Shown: positions 18,774-27,414, numbered from the stretch's first letter. The stretch is 42,920 bases of DNA from Buttiauxella agrestis ATCC 33320 (GCF_000735355.1 NZ_JMPI01000028.1:1-42920); one strand, 5' to 3'. Numbers and translations: made by a program. Notes: generated from the sequence alone by a model not told the origin.

Positions 18774-18789
18774 TTACCGCATGCGGTAA
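18774..18789. promoter_or_regulatory. Perfect 16-bp palindrome upstream of the Rrf2 gene
   Basis: TTACCGCATGCGGTAA is an uninterrupted perfect palindrome 59 bases before the regulator's ATG. It stands out in an otherwise AT-rich intergenic region and is a plausible operator. Whether it binds the Rrf2 protein or another factor cannot be told. Confidence 0.5.
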
Positions 18790-18848
18790 TTGCCTGGGCA
18801 GAAGGAAGGATTTATCATCTAACTAAGAATCATTCGGGCGGAGAATTT

Positions 18849-19358
18849 ATGGCGTTTTACAGTTCAGGTGTGGAATATGGCATCCATAGCCTCATGTGTT
18901 TAGTGGATAGCAAAGGCGACGGGCGTGAGATGAGCGTGCGCGAAATTGCTGAGTTGCAAAATGTTCCTTACGACTACCTGGCTAAAATTTTCACCAAGCT
19001 CTCTAAGGCCCAACTGGTTGAAAGTACAGAAGGAAAAGGCGGGGGCTTTCGCCTCGCGAAACCTGCCGACCGGATAACCGTGCTGGATATTGTGGCGGCA
19101 ATTGATGGGGAAAAATCCATTTTCGATTGTAAGGAGATCCGCCAACGCATGGCTATTTTCGATGAGCCAGCTCCCGCATGGGCATGTGAGGGCATCTGCG
19201 GCGTGCGCCAGGTGATGCAGGTTGCTCAGCAGCGGATGGAAGAAGCACTCGCGCAGCATACGGTGTTAGATCTGGCGCGCAGAATGTTCAGAAAAGCGCC
19301 GGAAGCGCTGCCCATCCAGATTGAAGAGTGGATAGGCAACCGCCGTAAAGATGCGTGA
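18849..19358 (+). CDS. Rrf2 family regulator, RsrR-like Fe-S redox sensor
   Basis: Rrf2-family winged-helix regulator, 169 residues. The N-terminal helix reads SSGVEYGIHSLMCL and the DNA-binding wing is GKGGGFRLAKPADRITVLDIV. Potential cluster ligands are Cys94, Cys113 and Cys117 (FDCKE and WACEGIC), and also Glu9 and His13. The Glu/His pair lines up with the pair that coordinates the [2Fe-2S] cluster in Streptomyces RsrR (SGGVEWALH), and is not expected for IscR- or NsrR-type three-cysteine sites. A redox-sensing role controlling the divergent flavoprotein gene is inferred. The stop is three bases from the convergent permease stop. Confidence 0.88.
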   Translation: MAFYSSGVEYGIHSLMCLVDSKGDGREMSVREIAELQNVPYDYLAKIFTKLSKAQLVESTEGKGGGFRLAKPADRITVLDIVAAIDGEKSIFDCKEIRQRMAIFDEPAPAWACEGICGVRQVMQVAQQRMEEALAQHTVLDLARRMFRKAPEALPIQIEEWIGNRRKDA

Positions 19359-19361
19359 GTG

Positions 19362-20366
19362 CTAACCGGTGCGGCGCAGCAAAATGACCAGCACAAACAC
19401 ACCGCCAACACCCGCCGTGATAATCCCTATCGGCAATTCCTGAGGGGCAGTGAGGGTTCGGCTAAGAATGTCGCCTGCGGAAAGCAGTACTGCGCCGAGA
19501 ACGCCCACCAAAGGTAACAGCCGTCTGTGGCGCACGCCGGTAAATGGTCGCGCCAGATGTGGCACCATCAAGCCGACAAAACCAATCACTCCGGTCAGAG
19601 AAACCAAAATTGCGGTCGCCATCGAACAACAGATAAACACTTCAGTTCTTAAGCGACTGACATTAATGCCCAGTGACCAGGCCGTTTGCTCGCCCGCCAG
19701 TAACGCGTCCAGTGCGCGGCCGCGTCGGAAAATCAGCACGATAAGGATGACTAGCGCGGCGGCGGCAAATCCCAGGTTCTCCCAGCGAGCAAGACCTAAG
19801 CCTCCCAGCGCCCAAAACAGGGCATTGCTGGCTGCACGCTGGTCGCCAGAAAAGATCAGGAAGTTGGTTAAGGCGCCAAATAAAAATGACACCGCCAGCC
19901 CGCAAATGATCAGCTTTTCCGTGCCTTTATGTGATTGAGACATAAAGATGATGATCACCGCTGCGGCCGATAACATGCCGCCGACAAAAGCGGCAACGGG
20001 TAGCGTCCAGGCACCGAGGCTGTCGCCCAGGCGGGTTATCACCAGCACCACGCCCGCTGACGCGCCAGAGGACAGGCCAAATAAAAAGGGGTCGGCAAGA
20101 TCGTTACGTGTCGTGGTTTGCAGCAGTGCGCCGACGAGCGCCAGCCCAGCCCCGGCAATGATGCCGAGCAAAGTGCGCGGCAAACGTAGCTCCAGCACAA
20201 TGCTTTTGGTCATCTCGTTGATATCGCCGTGTGCCAGACCCAGTGCCGTTAAAACGTCGGTAAACGAGAGCGGCACGCTGCCTGTCGCGACGCTGGTAAG
20301 AATCAGCCCCAGCAGCAGAAGTGGGGCAATAATCCATGCCAGCACGTAGCGTTTATTGCCGAACAT
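19362..20366 (-). CDS. FecCD-type ABC importer permease (system 1)
   Basis: Membrane subunit of an iron-chelate/cobalamin-type importer, 334 residues and about ten helices. Family signatures are LRLPRTLLGIIAGAGLALVG, DPFLFGLSSGASAGVV and GFVGLMVPHLARPFTG (the ATPase-coupling region). It is the last gene of the minus-strand operon; its ATG overlaps the TAA of the binding-protein gene (sequence TAATG), which indicates translational coupling. The exact substrate is not visible. Confidence 0.9.
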   Translation of the reverse strand: MFGNKRYVLAWIIAPLLLLGLILTSVATGSVPLSFTDVLTALGLAHGDINEMTKSIVLELRLPRTLLGIIAGAGLALVGALLQTTTRNDLADPFLFGLSSGASAGVVLVITRLGDSLGAWTLPVAAFVGGMLSAAAVIIIFMSQSHKGTEKLIICGLAVSFLFGALTNFLIFSGDQRAASNALFWALGGLGLARWENLGFAAAALVILIVLIFRRGRALDALLAGEQTAWSLGINVSRLRTEVFICCSMATAILVSLTGVIGFVGLMVPHLARPFTGVRHRRLLPLVGVLGAVLLSAGDILSRTLTAPQELPIGIITAGVGGVFVLVILLRRTG

Positions 20367-21322
20367 TAATTAAATGCAGCCGGATAGAGCGCCCGGGCAA
20401 GTTTGTTAATGGCGGTAATGTTGGCGGGACCTGGGGTCAATTCCTGGTATTTCAATTTGAGATAACGATGATGAAGCACCGCAGGCGTTTTTTTCATCAA
20501 CGGATGCTGTTCCAGGAAGCGCCGTAGCCCGTCGGCACCCCCGTTATAATCAGACTGATAATCCATCAGAATAATGAATTCCGGTTCCGTGGCGGCGACA
20601 CTTTCCCAGTTGGTGTTCGCCCAGCTTTTATTCAGGGTATCCATTACATTTTTGCCACCCGCTGCTTCGATAATCGCCGTGGGCATGGCGTACGCACCGC
20701 TGGTAAAGGGTTTGTCTTCGCCAGAGTCATAAAGAAAAACGCGTACGGGTTTAAGCCCTGCGGTTTTTGCTCGTGTGGTGGCTACCTGTTTTTTCCAGCT
20801 ATTAACCAGTTTTACTGCGTCTTCTTCTTTGCCAAATACTTTGCCCAAACGCACCATATCACCGTACAGCAGGTCCATGCTGGCACGTGGGCGATGGCTA
20901 TCAACATGAATACAACTTTCAGTCAGGATCAGCGTTTTGATATTGAATTTTGCCAGAGCCTGAGGCGTGACATCGCCCCGTAAACCGTAGTTCCAGCCTG
21001 CAAAAAACAGATCGGGTTTCACTGCCAGCAGCGTTTCCATCGAGGGATATTTAGGCGCAATTTCAGGGATGGAACCCTGGAGGCGGTTAAATGCCGGAAT
21101 ATCTTTGTACCAGCCGGTAATTCCGCTGACGCCCACCATGCGGGGTTGCAAGTGCAAGTCGAATGCCATTTCAGACATGTTGATATCATGAACCACCATG
21201 CGCTTTGGCGCTTCGGTGAAGGTCAATGATTGCCCGCAGTTATCAATAGTGACGGGGAAACCGGAGGCGATAGCCGGGCTGGACATCACGACCAGTAACG
21301 ACGGGATGGCTAATTTGTTCAC
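20366..21322 (-). CDS. Periplasmic metal-chelate binding protein (system 1)
   Basis: Class III (FhuD/BtuF-type) solute-binding protein, 318 residues with a signal peptide ending near AIAS. The mature protein starts FPVTIDNCGQSLTFTEAPKR, the usual opening of this family, and contains the YPSMETLLAVKPDLFFAGWN hinge region. It is not lipidated. Homologues with this NCG opening are variously annotated as iron-siderophore or F420-0-type binding proteins, so the ligand remains open. The start is a GTG with AGGAG upstream. It lies 138 bases after the ATPase gene. Confidence 0.88.
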   Translation of the reverse strand: MNKLAIPSLLVVMSSPAIASGFPVTIDNCGQSLTFTEAPKRMVVHDINMSEMAFDLHLQPRMVGVSGITGWYKDIPAFNRLQGSIPEIAPKYPSMETLLAVKPDLFFAGWNYGLRGDVTPQALAKFNIKTLILTESCIHVDSHRPRASMDLLYGDMVRLGKVFGKEEDAVKLVNSWKKQVATTRAKTAGLKPVRVFLYDSGEDKPFTSGAYAMPTAIIEAAGGKNVMDTLNKSWANTNWESVAATEPEFIILMDYQSDYNGGADGLRRFLEQHPLMKKTPAVLHHRYLKLKYQELTPGPANITAINKLARALYPAAFN

Positions 21323-21447
21323 ATATACTCCTGATTCATGAGGAATTACACCTCACTTAACAGCCGGAATAATTCCAGCCGCTGCACCATACAGGAATTG
21401 ATGCAGTGAATAGGTCTGCTGAGATCAAACTATGATTAATTAATTTC

Positions 21448-21479
21448 GCCAGGCAGGGCTTCAGCCAGGCAGGGCTTCA
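21448..21479. repeat. 16-bp perfect tandem duplication at the end of the system 1 ATPase gene
   Basis: GCCAGGCAGGGCTTCA occurs twice head to tail (21448-21463, 21464-21479). The duplication spans the ATPase stop codon; removing one copy would change the C-terminus from EALPG-stop to EALPGEIN-stop. Confidence 0.9.
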
Positions 21480-22261
21480 AAGATGCGCAGGGTTTTACCG
21501 CTCAACGGATGTGTGACGTGCAGACTTTGCATGCCGAAAACCTGCTCCAGCCACGATGAGTCCAGAACTTGCGCAGGCGTTCCGCTGCACACCAGTTCCC
21601 CCTGATTCATCATCAGAACCCGGTCGGAGAAGGGCTGAATCAATTCCAGGTCGTGCAACACGGCAACGGTGGTCATGTTTTTGTGTTTAATGAGGCTGAG
21701 TAACTGGTGCCTGGCCAGCGGGTCGAGGTGGTTCGTCGGCTCATCGAGCAATAACAATGCAGGCTGCTGGGCTAAAACGCGTGCAAACCCCGCGCGCTGG
21801 CGCTCGCCGCCGGATAATTTCCCTAAAGAAACATGCTGTAAATGCGCGATGCCGACATCGTTGATCGCATCGGTAATCACTTTTTCATGTTCACCATTCG
21901 AGTATTCAGCCTGCCAGGGAATACGCCCCAGGGCCACATATTCACTGACCGTAAGACGCAGATCGGCGTTGTCATGTTGAGTCAGAAGTGCCACGGTGCG
22001 AGCGCGTTCCAGCGGCTTCATGGACTTGAGCGTCTTACCCTGAATCACAATCTCACCGCCGGCGGGTTGCAGTTCGCTGATGATCAGCCGTAACACGGTA
22101 GATTTCCCGCTCCCGTTCGGCCCGATGATCGACACAAATTCTCCGGCATCAATATCGAAAGACACCGCATTAACCTGCGGAGTTTTACCGGAAAAACAGT
22201 GTGTAAGGTGACGAACTGAGAGTAAGGATTCAGGCTGTGGCGATTTCATCGGGCATGTCAT
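21461..22261 (-). CDS. ABC importer ATP-binding protein (system 1)
   Basis: FecE/BtuD-type ATPase, 266 residues, powering the iron-chelate-like importer with the two genes downstream. It has Walker A IIGPNGSGKSTVLRL, signature KLSGGERQRAGFARVLA, Walker B ALLLLDEPTNHLDPLA and the H-loop VAVLHDLEL. The start at 22261 is the first of two ATG codons (the other is at 22249); neither has a strong binding site. It is the first gene of the operon ATPase-binding protein-permease, divergent from a second complete system. The last codons are altered by a 16-bp tandem duplication. Confidence 0.92.
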   Translation of the reverse strand: MTCPMKSPQPESLLSVRHLTHCFSGKTPQVNAVSFDIDAGEFVSIIGPNGSGKSTVLRLIISELQPAGGEIVIQGKTLKSMKPLERARTVALLTQHDNADLRLTVSEYVALGRIPWQAEYSNGEHEKVITDAINDVGIAHLQHVSLGKLSGGERQRAGFARVLAQQPALLLLDEPTNHLDPLARHQLLSLIKHKNMTTVAVLHDLELIQPFSDRVLMMNQGELVCSGTPAQVLDSSWLEQVFGMQSLHVTHPLSGKTLRIFEALPG

Positions 22262-22385
22262 TTACTAAAAATTTGGCGAGTAGCATAACAGCCATGTTGC
22301 CTTGGGCAAGTCAAAAGCCGCGATAATCAGTTGCCAGATAGTTCGTTATATAATTTAATATACATCGAATTTTCTTCTTATCCAG

Positions 22386-23450
22386 ATGGCACTTATGTTA
22401 ACTCTTCGTCATATCGCGCTGGTTTGTGCCAGTGCGTTCTTCGCATCCTCCGCTCACGCCGACCGCATGATTACCGACCAGCTTGGCCGCCAGGTCACGA
22501 TCCCCGATCACGTCAATAAGGTGGTGGTGCTCCAGCATCAGACGCTGAATCTGTTGGTGCAACTTGATGCACAAAAAGATATCGCGGGCGTGATGACCAG
22601 TTGGAAAAAGCAGCTCGGCCCTGAGTTTGCCCGCTTTATGCCGTCGATTACCTCGTTGCCAACGCCCGGTGACCTGACCGAGGTGAATATAGAAAGCCTG
22701 CTGGCGATTCACCCGCAGGTGGTGTTCGTCGCCAACTACGCGCCCGAGGCGATGATTCAGCAGATTCAGAACGCGGGCATCCCGGTCGTGGCGGTTTCGC
22801 TCAGAAAAGATGCGGACGGTCAGCAAGACAAAATGAACCCGACGATGGGTGATGAAGAGCAGGCGTACAACGAAGGCTTGAAACAGGGGATTCGTTTAAT
22901 CGCTGATGTGGTGGAGCATAAAGCGCAAGGCGAGGAGCTGATCAAATATACCTTTGACGCTCGTGCCAAATTTAATGCGCCAGTAACCAACATTCCCGAT
23001 GCCAAAAAAGTCCGCGTTTATATGGCGAACCCGAATTTGATGACTTACGGTTCTGGCAAATACACCGGCCTGATGATGAAGCACGCCGGGGCGCAAAATG
23101 TGGCAGCCGCGAGTGTGAAGGGCGCGCGTCAGGTTTCCCTTGAGCAGGTGTTGCAGTGGGATCCGCAGGTTATTTTTGTGCAGGATCGCTACCCGGAAGT
23201 GGTATCTGAAATCGAGAACGATCCGAACTGGCAGGGCATTGATGCGGTGAAAAATCATCGTGTCTGGTTGATGCCGGAATATGCGAAAGCCTGGGGTTAT
23301 CCTATGCCGGAAGCGCTGGCAATCGGTGAGTTGTGGATGGCGAAAAAACTCTATCCCGATGCCTATAAAAACGTCGATATGGATGCCCAGGCGCAGGATT
23401 ATTATCAGCGTTTTTACCGCGTGAACTGGCAGACCAATGCAAAGCAGTAA
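22386..23450 (+). CDS. Periplasmic metal-chelate binding protein (system 2)
   Basis: Class III solute-binding protein, 354 residues with a signal peptide ending near SSAHA-D. The mature start RMITDQLGRQVTIPDHVNKV is the typical FecB/FhuD-like opening. Later blocks are VNIESLLAIHPQVVFVANYA and the C-terminal WLMPEYAKAWGYPMPEALAI. Likely ligand: an iron chelate, haem or corrinoid. It is only distantly similar to the system 1 protein, so the two importers probably differ in substrate. There is no strong Shine-Dalgarno; a second ATG at 22395 is possible. It overlaps the permease gene by 14 bases. Confidence 0.88.
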   Translation: MALMLTLRHIALVCASAFFASSAHADRMITDQLGRQVTIPDHVNKVVVLQHQTLNLLVQLDAQKDIAGVMTSWKKQLGPEFARFMPSITSLPTPGDLTEVNIESLLAIHPQVVFVANYAPEAMIQQIQNAGIPVVAVSLRKDADGQQDKMNPTMGDEEQAYNEGLKQGIRLIADVVEHKAQGEELIKYTFDARAKFNAPVTNIPDAKKVRVYMANPNLMTYGSGKYTGLMMKHAGAQNVAAASVKGARQVSLEQVLQWDPQVIFVQDRYPEVVSEIENDPNWQGIDAVKNHRVWLMPEYAKAWGYPMPEALAIGELWMAKKLYPDAYKNVDMDAQAQDYYQRFYRVNWQTNAKQ

Positions 23451-24441
23451 GGCTTTTATTACCCGGCAGCTGGCACTGGTTATCGCTGTGCTGGCGCTGG
23501 GAGTCGGCTCGCTGAGTCTCGGCCATTATCCCTTGCCGTTAAGCGAAGTTTTCCACCAGCTAACCCATTACTCGCAATCTTCGGGTATCGCGGGTCAGGT
23601 GATTTGGTCAGTACGTTTGCCGCGTATTTTAATGGCGCTACTGGCGGGCGGCGCTTTGGGTTTATGCGGCGCAACACTTCAGGGCGTGTTTCACAACCCG
23701 CTGGTTGATCCACACATTATCGGCGTAACTTCCGGTTCTGCATTCGGTGGCACACTGGCGATTTTGCTCGGTCTCGACCCATTGCTGATGATGGGTTCAA
23801 CGTTCTTTTTTGGGCTGAGCGCGTTGATTCTGGTGTATGCCATCGCAGCATTGCAGGGGCGGGAAAATGCGCTGGTGCTGATTCTCTCCGGCATCATTCT
23901 GAGCGGTTTTTTTGCAGCCCTGGTGAGCCTGATTCAATACCAGGCCGACACCGAAGAAGTTTTGCCCAACATCGTGTTCTGGCTGTTGGGCAGTTTTGCT
24001 ACCGCAAACTGGCACAAAGTCTGGATGCTGGCGATCCCGGTCAGTATTGCAGCCGCAATTTTGTTCCAGTTGCGCTGGCGTATCAATCTGTTATCCCTGA
24101 GTGATAAAGACGCAAGAGCGCAGGGCGTTTCGGTCGTGACATTGCGGCGTTGTGTGCTGTTTTGTTGTGCTTTGCTGGTGGCAGCACAAGTTGCGGTGAG
24201 TGGCAGTATTGCCTGGGTGGGCCTGGTGATCCCTCATCTGGCGCGGCTTTTGGTGGGCGTTGATCATAGGCGCTTGCTGCCCACTGCATTTTTGCTGGGC
24301 GGCGGCTTTATGATTATTGTCGATGATATTGCCCGCACGCTGATGCAGGCCGAAATCCCCATCGGGATCATTACGGCGCTGGTGGGTGCGCCGCTGTTTA
24401 CCGTTCTGTTAATTCACTCCAGCCGCCGGAGACGCCGATGA
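23437..24441 (+). CDS. FecCD-type ABC importer permease (system 2)
   Basis: Membrane subunit, 334 residues with about ten helices. Signatures are VRLPRILMALLAGGALGLCG, NPLVDPHIIGVTSGSAFGG and IAWVGLVIPHLARLLVGVDH. It overlaps the binding-protein gene by 14 bases and the ATPase gene by four (ATGA), showing a tightly coupled operon. The C-terminus is unusually basic (SSRRRRR). Confidence 0.92.
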   Translation: MQSSKAFITRQLALVIAVLALGVGSLSLGHYPLPLSEVFHQLTHYSQSSGIAGQVIWSVRLPRILMALLAGGALGLCGATLQGVFHNPLVDPHIIGVTSGSAFGGTLAILLGLDPLLMMGSTFFFGLSALILVYAIAALQGRENALVLILSGIILSGFFAALVSLIQYQADTEEVLPNIVFWLLGSFATANWHKVWMLAIPVSIAAAILFQLRWRINLLSLSDKDARAQGVSVVTLRRCVLFCCALLVAAQVAVSGSIAWVGLVIPHLARLLVGVDHRRLLPTAFLLGGGFMIIVDDIARTLMQAEIPIGIITALVGAPLFTVLLIHSSRRRRR

Positions 24442-25208
24442 AAAACGGGGAATTGCGCGTTCAGCAATTGTTATATGGCCATGATTCACCGCTCTTTGAA
24501 GCAATGGATTTTCACTGCCAGCGTGGAGAAATTTGGGCGGTGCTCGGGCGCAACGGACTGGGAAAAAGTACGCTACTCGATACGCTTACCGGGTTCCTGA
24601 AACCGCTGGGCGGGAGTATCGAACAGCAGGGCGGTGTCGGCATCGTGGCCCAGCATTCGCACCTGCCGTTCCCATATCTGGTGAGCGATGTGGTGCTGAT
24701 GGGACGCGCTCAACATGTGAGGCTTTTTTCACAGCCGGGGCGTAAAGATAAACAGGCGGTAATTGATGCGCTGGAACAGTTAAATATCGCGCATCTGGCC
24801 GCCTGTACGTTTAGCTCGCTTTCCGGCGGCCAGCAGCAATTGGTGATGATCGCCCGCGCGTTAGTGACCGCTTGTCAAACGCTGTTGCTGGATGAACCCT
24901 GTGCGGCTCTGGATTTAGCCAATCAACAAGTGGTGTTACAGCTCATCAGCGATTTGGCGCACCGCCAGCAGTGCGGCATTATTTTCACCACTCACGACCC
25001 GGTTCACGCATTACAGGTCGCAACCCATACGCTACTGCTTTTACCTGAAGGGAAATGGCTGGCAGGCGCAACCGATAGCATCGTAACTGAAGAAAATATG
25101 CAACAGGCGTATGGATTAGCGTTGCGTAAATTCAGGGTGGAAAATTACGCCACACCGTTTATTGCGCCGCTGTTTATGATTAATCAGGTTCCTAAGAGTC
25201 AGAGATAA
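24438..25208 (+). CDS. ABC importer ATP-binding protein (system 2)
   Basis: FecE-type ATPase, 256 residues. Walker A is VLGRNGLGKSTLLDTL, signature SLSGGQQQLVMIARAL, Walker B TLLLDEPCAALDLA, H-loop FTTHDPVHAL. It is the third gene of the operon binding protein-permease-ATPase, a gene order different from system 1. No TonB-dependent receptor is encoded next to either system. Confidence 0.92.
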   Translation: MKNGELRVQQLLYGHDSPLFEAMDFHCQRGEIWAVLGRNGLGKSTLLDTLTGFLKPLGGSIEQQGGVGIVAQHSHLPFPYLVSDVVLMGRAQHVRLFSQPGRKDKQAVIDALEQLNIAHLAACTFSSLSGGQQQLVMIARALVTACQTLLLDEPCAALDLANQQVVLQLISDLAHRQQCGIIFTTHDPVHALQVATHTLLLLPEGKWLAGATDSIVTEENMQQAYGLALRKFRVENYATPFIAPLFMINQVPKSQR

Positions 25209-25386
25209 ATGCAGGTGTGGCGATTAATCCAGCCCTAATTTATGCAAAATTAAACAATTTAGATTCAGAACTCGCACAAAAAAATAATAGTTTAGTGGCT
25301 CATTCCTCTAACATGCGCGCTCTTTTTGGCAGCTTTACCCGCTAAGTGCTTAAGGTTGCCGATTGTCTTTTTGTTTTAGGGTACAC

Positions 25387-25977
25387 ATGAATTATAAAAA
25401 ATTGATCCTTATTGCTGTTTTGGCGATGGCAGGTTGTAGTGCGAAAGGGGATACCGCGAGTCAGCAACGAAATAGTATCCAACATATGCGAATTGATACG
25501 TTATCGAAACTGTATAAGATTCATCCCGAAGCACGAAGTGAAATTCTGAACTCAAAAGGGTATGCCGTTTTCTCCAATAACAGCAGCAAGATTTTTGTCT
25601 TCGGATTTGGCAGTGGCTACGGCGTGGTAAAAGACCTTAAAACGGGCAAAGACACATACATGAAAATGGCTCAGGCCGGTGCCGGGGTGGGTATCGGCGT
25701 GAAACAATTGCGCACCGTACTGGTGTTCAATGACAGCAAAGCGTTGAGCGATTTCGTTAAGAATGGCTATATCGTGGGGGCAGATGCAAATGCCGCCGCT
25801 AAATATGACGATAAAGGATTGCCAGCCGTTGGCGCATCAGCCAGCGCCGTAGCGCCGGGTACTATCTCGGTTCCAAAACCTGTCGATGTGTATGAGATTA
25901 CTGAAAAAGGCCTTGCTGCCCAGGCGATGGTCAATGGCTATAAATACTGGCCTGATGACGCTCTGAACGGTAAATAA
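25387..25977 (+). CDS. Lipoprotein with YSC84/SYLF-like domain
   Basis: A 196-residue predicted lipoprotein: signal MNYKKLILIAVLAMAGC with a lipobox cysteine at residue 17. The mature part has the glycine-rich pattern KGYAVFS, FGFGSGYGVV and MAQAGAGVGIGVKQLRTVLVF, resembling the YSC84/SYLF fold, a lipid-binding type domain. The function in bacteria is unknown. The start at ATG 25387 is supported by TTTAGGG upstream and by the signal sequence. It stands alone; a REP pair follows its stop immediately. Confidence 0.8.
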   Translation: MNYKKLILIAVLAMAGCSAKGDTASQQRNSIQHMRIDTLSKLYKIHPEARSEILNSKGYAVFSNNSSKIFVFGFGSGYGVVKDLKTGKDTYMKMAQAGAGVGIGVKQLRTVLVFNDSKALSDFVKNGYIVGADANAAAKYDDKGLPAVGASASAVAPGTISVPKPVDVYEITEKGLAAQAMVNGYKYWPDDALNGK

Positions 25978-25978
25978 T

Positions 25979-26054
25979 GTCGGTCGGATAAGCGAAGCGT
26001 CATCCGGCATCACAAAGATAAACGGTGGATGGGGCTTGCGCTTATCCACCCTAC
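25979..26054. repeat. REP-type inverted pair after the lipoprotein gene
   Basis: Two copies of the repeat family: 25979-26008 (core GGATAAGCGAAGCGTCATCC) and 26024-26054 (GGTGGATGGGGCTTGCGCTTATCCACCCTAC with imperfect arms), directly after the stop codon. Confidence 0.85.
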
Positions 26055-26207
26055 AAAACCCATTTATCACGCGACAAGTAAAGAAGTTTAAAAGACTCCT
26101 TCATTTACTTATGTCAGGAGATAGCTTCAATTTGTATTCCGGACTGGATTTTCGCTGAATACCCGCAATAAATAAAGGTACCAACAAAATAGTCTCCAGA
26201 GTTAAAC

Positions 26208-27374
26208 ATGCTTAACAATTACAGCGTCAGAACCGTTATCATTGTTTTTACAGCAGCCTCTCTGGTCATGATGGATGTCATGGCGTATTTATTATCAGCA
26301 AATATGCATTTTTACCTCATGCTGAATGGGATCGGCATCGTATTACTTTTAACGCTTTGGTTTTATATGACGCGATATCTGGTGAAGCCGATTAATGAAG
26401 TAAAAAGAAATATTGATGAAATCAACTCCGGGAATTTATCAATATCTATCCGCGAATTTGGTAATAACTGTGCAGGTAAATTAATCCCTGGCATAAACAG
26501 CCTCGCTAGAGAAATTTCCAGTCTGGTGATGGATATTAGAAAGTCTTCTAATTCGGCCAGTGTATTATCCGCAACGCTTGCTAATCAGAGTGCCGAACTT
26601 TCCGTAAAAACAGAACAGCAATCCGCCATGCTGATGCAAACTGCATCAAGCATGGAAGAAATCTCGGCTGGGACGAAAAGTAACGCAGAAAACACCCGTC
26701 AATTAAATACCATTACCAGCGAGGCTCATCAGTCCGCAGGCCATGGCAGCGAGCTAATGCAGAAGCTGACCGAGAACATGGTATCGATTACCCATTGCTC
26801 GAAGAAAATGACGGAAATCATCAGCATCATTGATGGCATTGCCTTCCAGACCAATATTTTAGCCCTGAATGCCGCCGTTGAAGCCGCGAGAGCTGGCGAA
26901 CACGGTAAAGGTTTTGCGGTGGTCGCTGGTGAGGTCAGGGTGCTGGCGCAAAAAAGCTCAGAATCGGCGAAAAACATTAAATCGCTGATTGAAACGACCA
27001 ATACCAATGTTTTGCAGGGGGCCAAACTGGTCTCAGAGGCAGAAAAAAATATGCAGGCCATCGTATCGGGGTCAGAAGATCTTAATATTTTGATGGAGCA
27101 TATTTTCTTATCGACAAACGAGCAGGAAAAAGGGATTCAGCAAATTACGATTGCCTTGTCCGAGTTGGAAAAGGTCACGCTGAGTAATGCCGCAGTCGTT
27201 GATGAACTCGCTGAATCCTCTGACGTGCTTAAAAACCAGGTCGTCGAATTGCAAAACAGAACCAGCAATTTGCGTTTGAGTGATGAGCAAAATGTCGCGG
27301 CGGCGGTAATTGCACAACCGGTGCCAAAGAAGTTAATTAAAAATGCACCAGAAGGGCACTGGCAGACATTTTAA
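26208..27374 (+). CDS. Methyl-accepting chemotaxis protein without periplasmic sensor domain
   Basis: Chemotaxis transducer, 388 residues. Two hydrophobic segments (about 8-30 and 35-54) are joined by only a few residues, so there is no periplasmic ligand-binding domain. A HAMP domain (about 52-108) and a full cytoplasmic signalling coiled coil follow. The kinase-interacting tip, [20 protein letters not shown] (211-230) plus [14 protein letters not shown], is intact and of the Tsr/Tar class. The C-terminus ends GHWQTF, a variant of the NWETF tether for CheR/CheB. It may sense membrane state or cytoplasmic signals through HAMP, or act only in mixed arrays. Confidence 0.9.
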   Translation: MLNNYSVRTVIIVFTAASLVMMDVMAYLLSANMHFYLMLNGIGIVLLLTLWFYMTRYLVKPINEVKRNIDEINSGNLSISIREFGNNCAGKLIPGINSLAREISSLVMDIRKSSNSASVLSATLANQSAELSVKTEQQSAMLMQTASSMEEISAGTKSNAENTRQLNTITSEAHQSAGHGSELMQKLTENMVSITHCSKKMTEIISIIDGIAFQTNILALNAAVEAARAGEHGKGFAVVAGEVRVLAQKSSESAKNIKSLIETTNTNVLQGAKLVSEAEKNMQAIVSGSEDLNILMEHIFLSTNEQEKGIQQITIALSELEKVTLSNAAVVDELAESSDVLKNQVVELQNRTSNLRLSDEQNVAAAVIAQPVPKKLIKNAPEGHWQTF

Positions 27375-27377
27375 CTC

Positions 27378-27406
27378 GTAGGGTGGATGACGCTTATCCA
27401 CCCTAT
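27378..27406. repeat. REP-type palindrome
   Basis: A compact copy of the repeat family, GTAGGGTGGATGACGCTTAT followed by CCACCCTAT, between the convergent MCP and ABC-F genes. Confidence 0.82.
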
Positions 27407-27414
27407 AAACCCAT

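Noticed and set aside
22262-22385. Possible Fur box between the two divergent importers
   Set aside because: Only an isolated GATAATCA is present; the surrounding bases do not extend to a 19-bp Fur palindrome.
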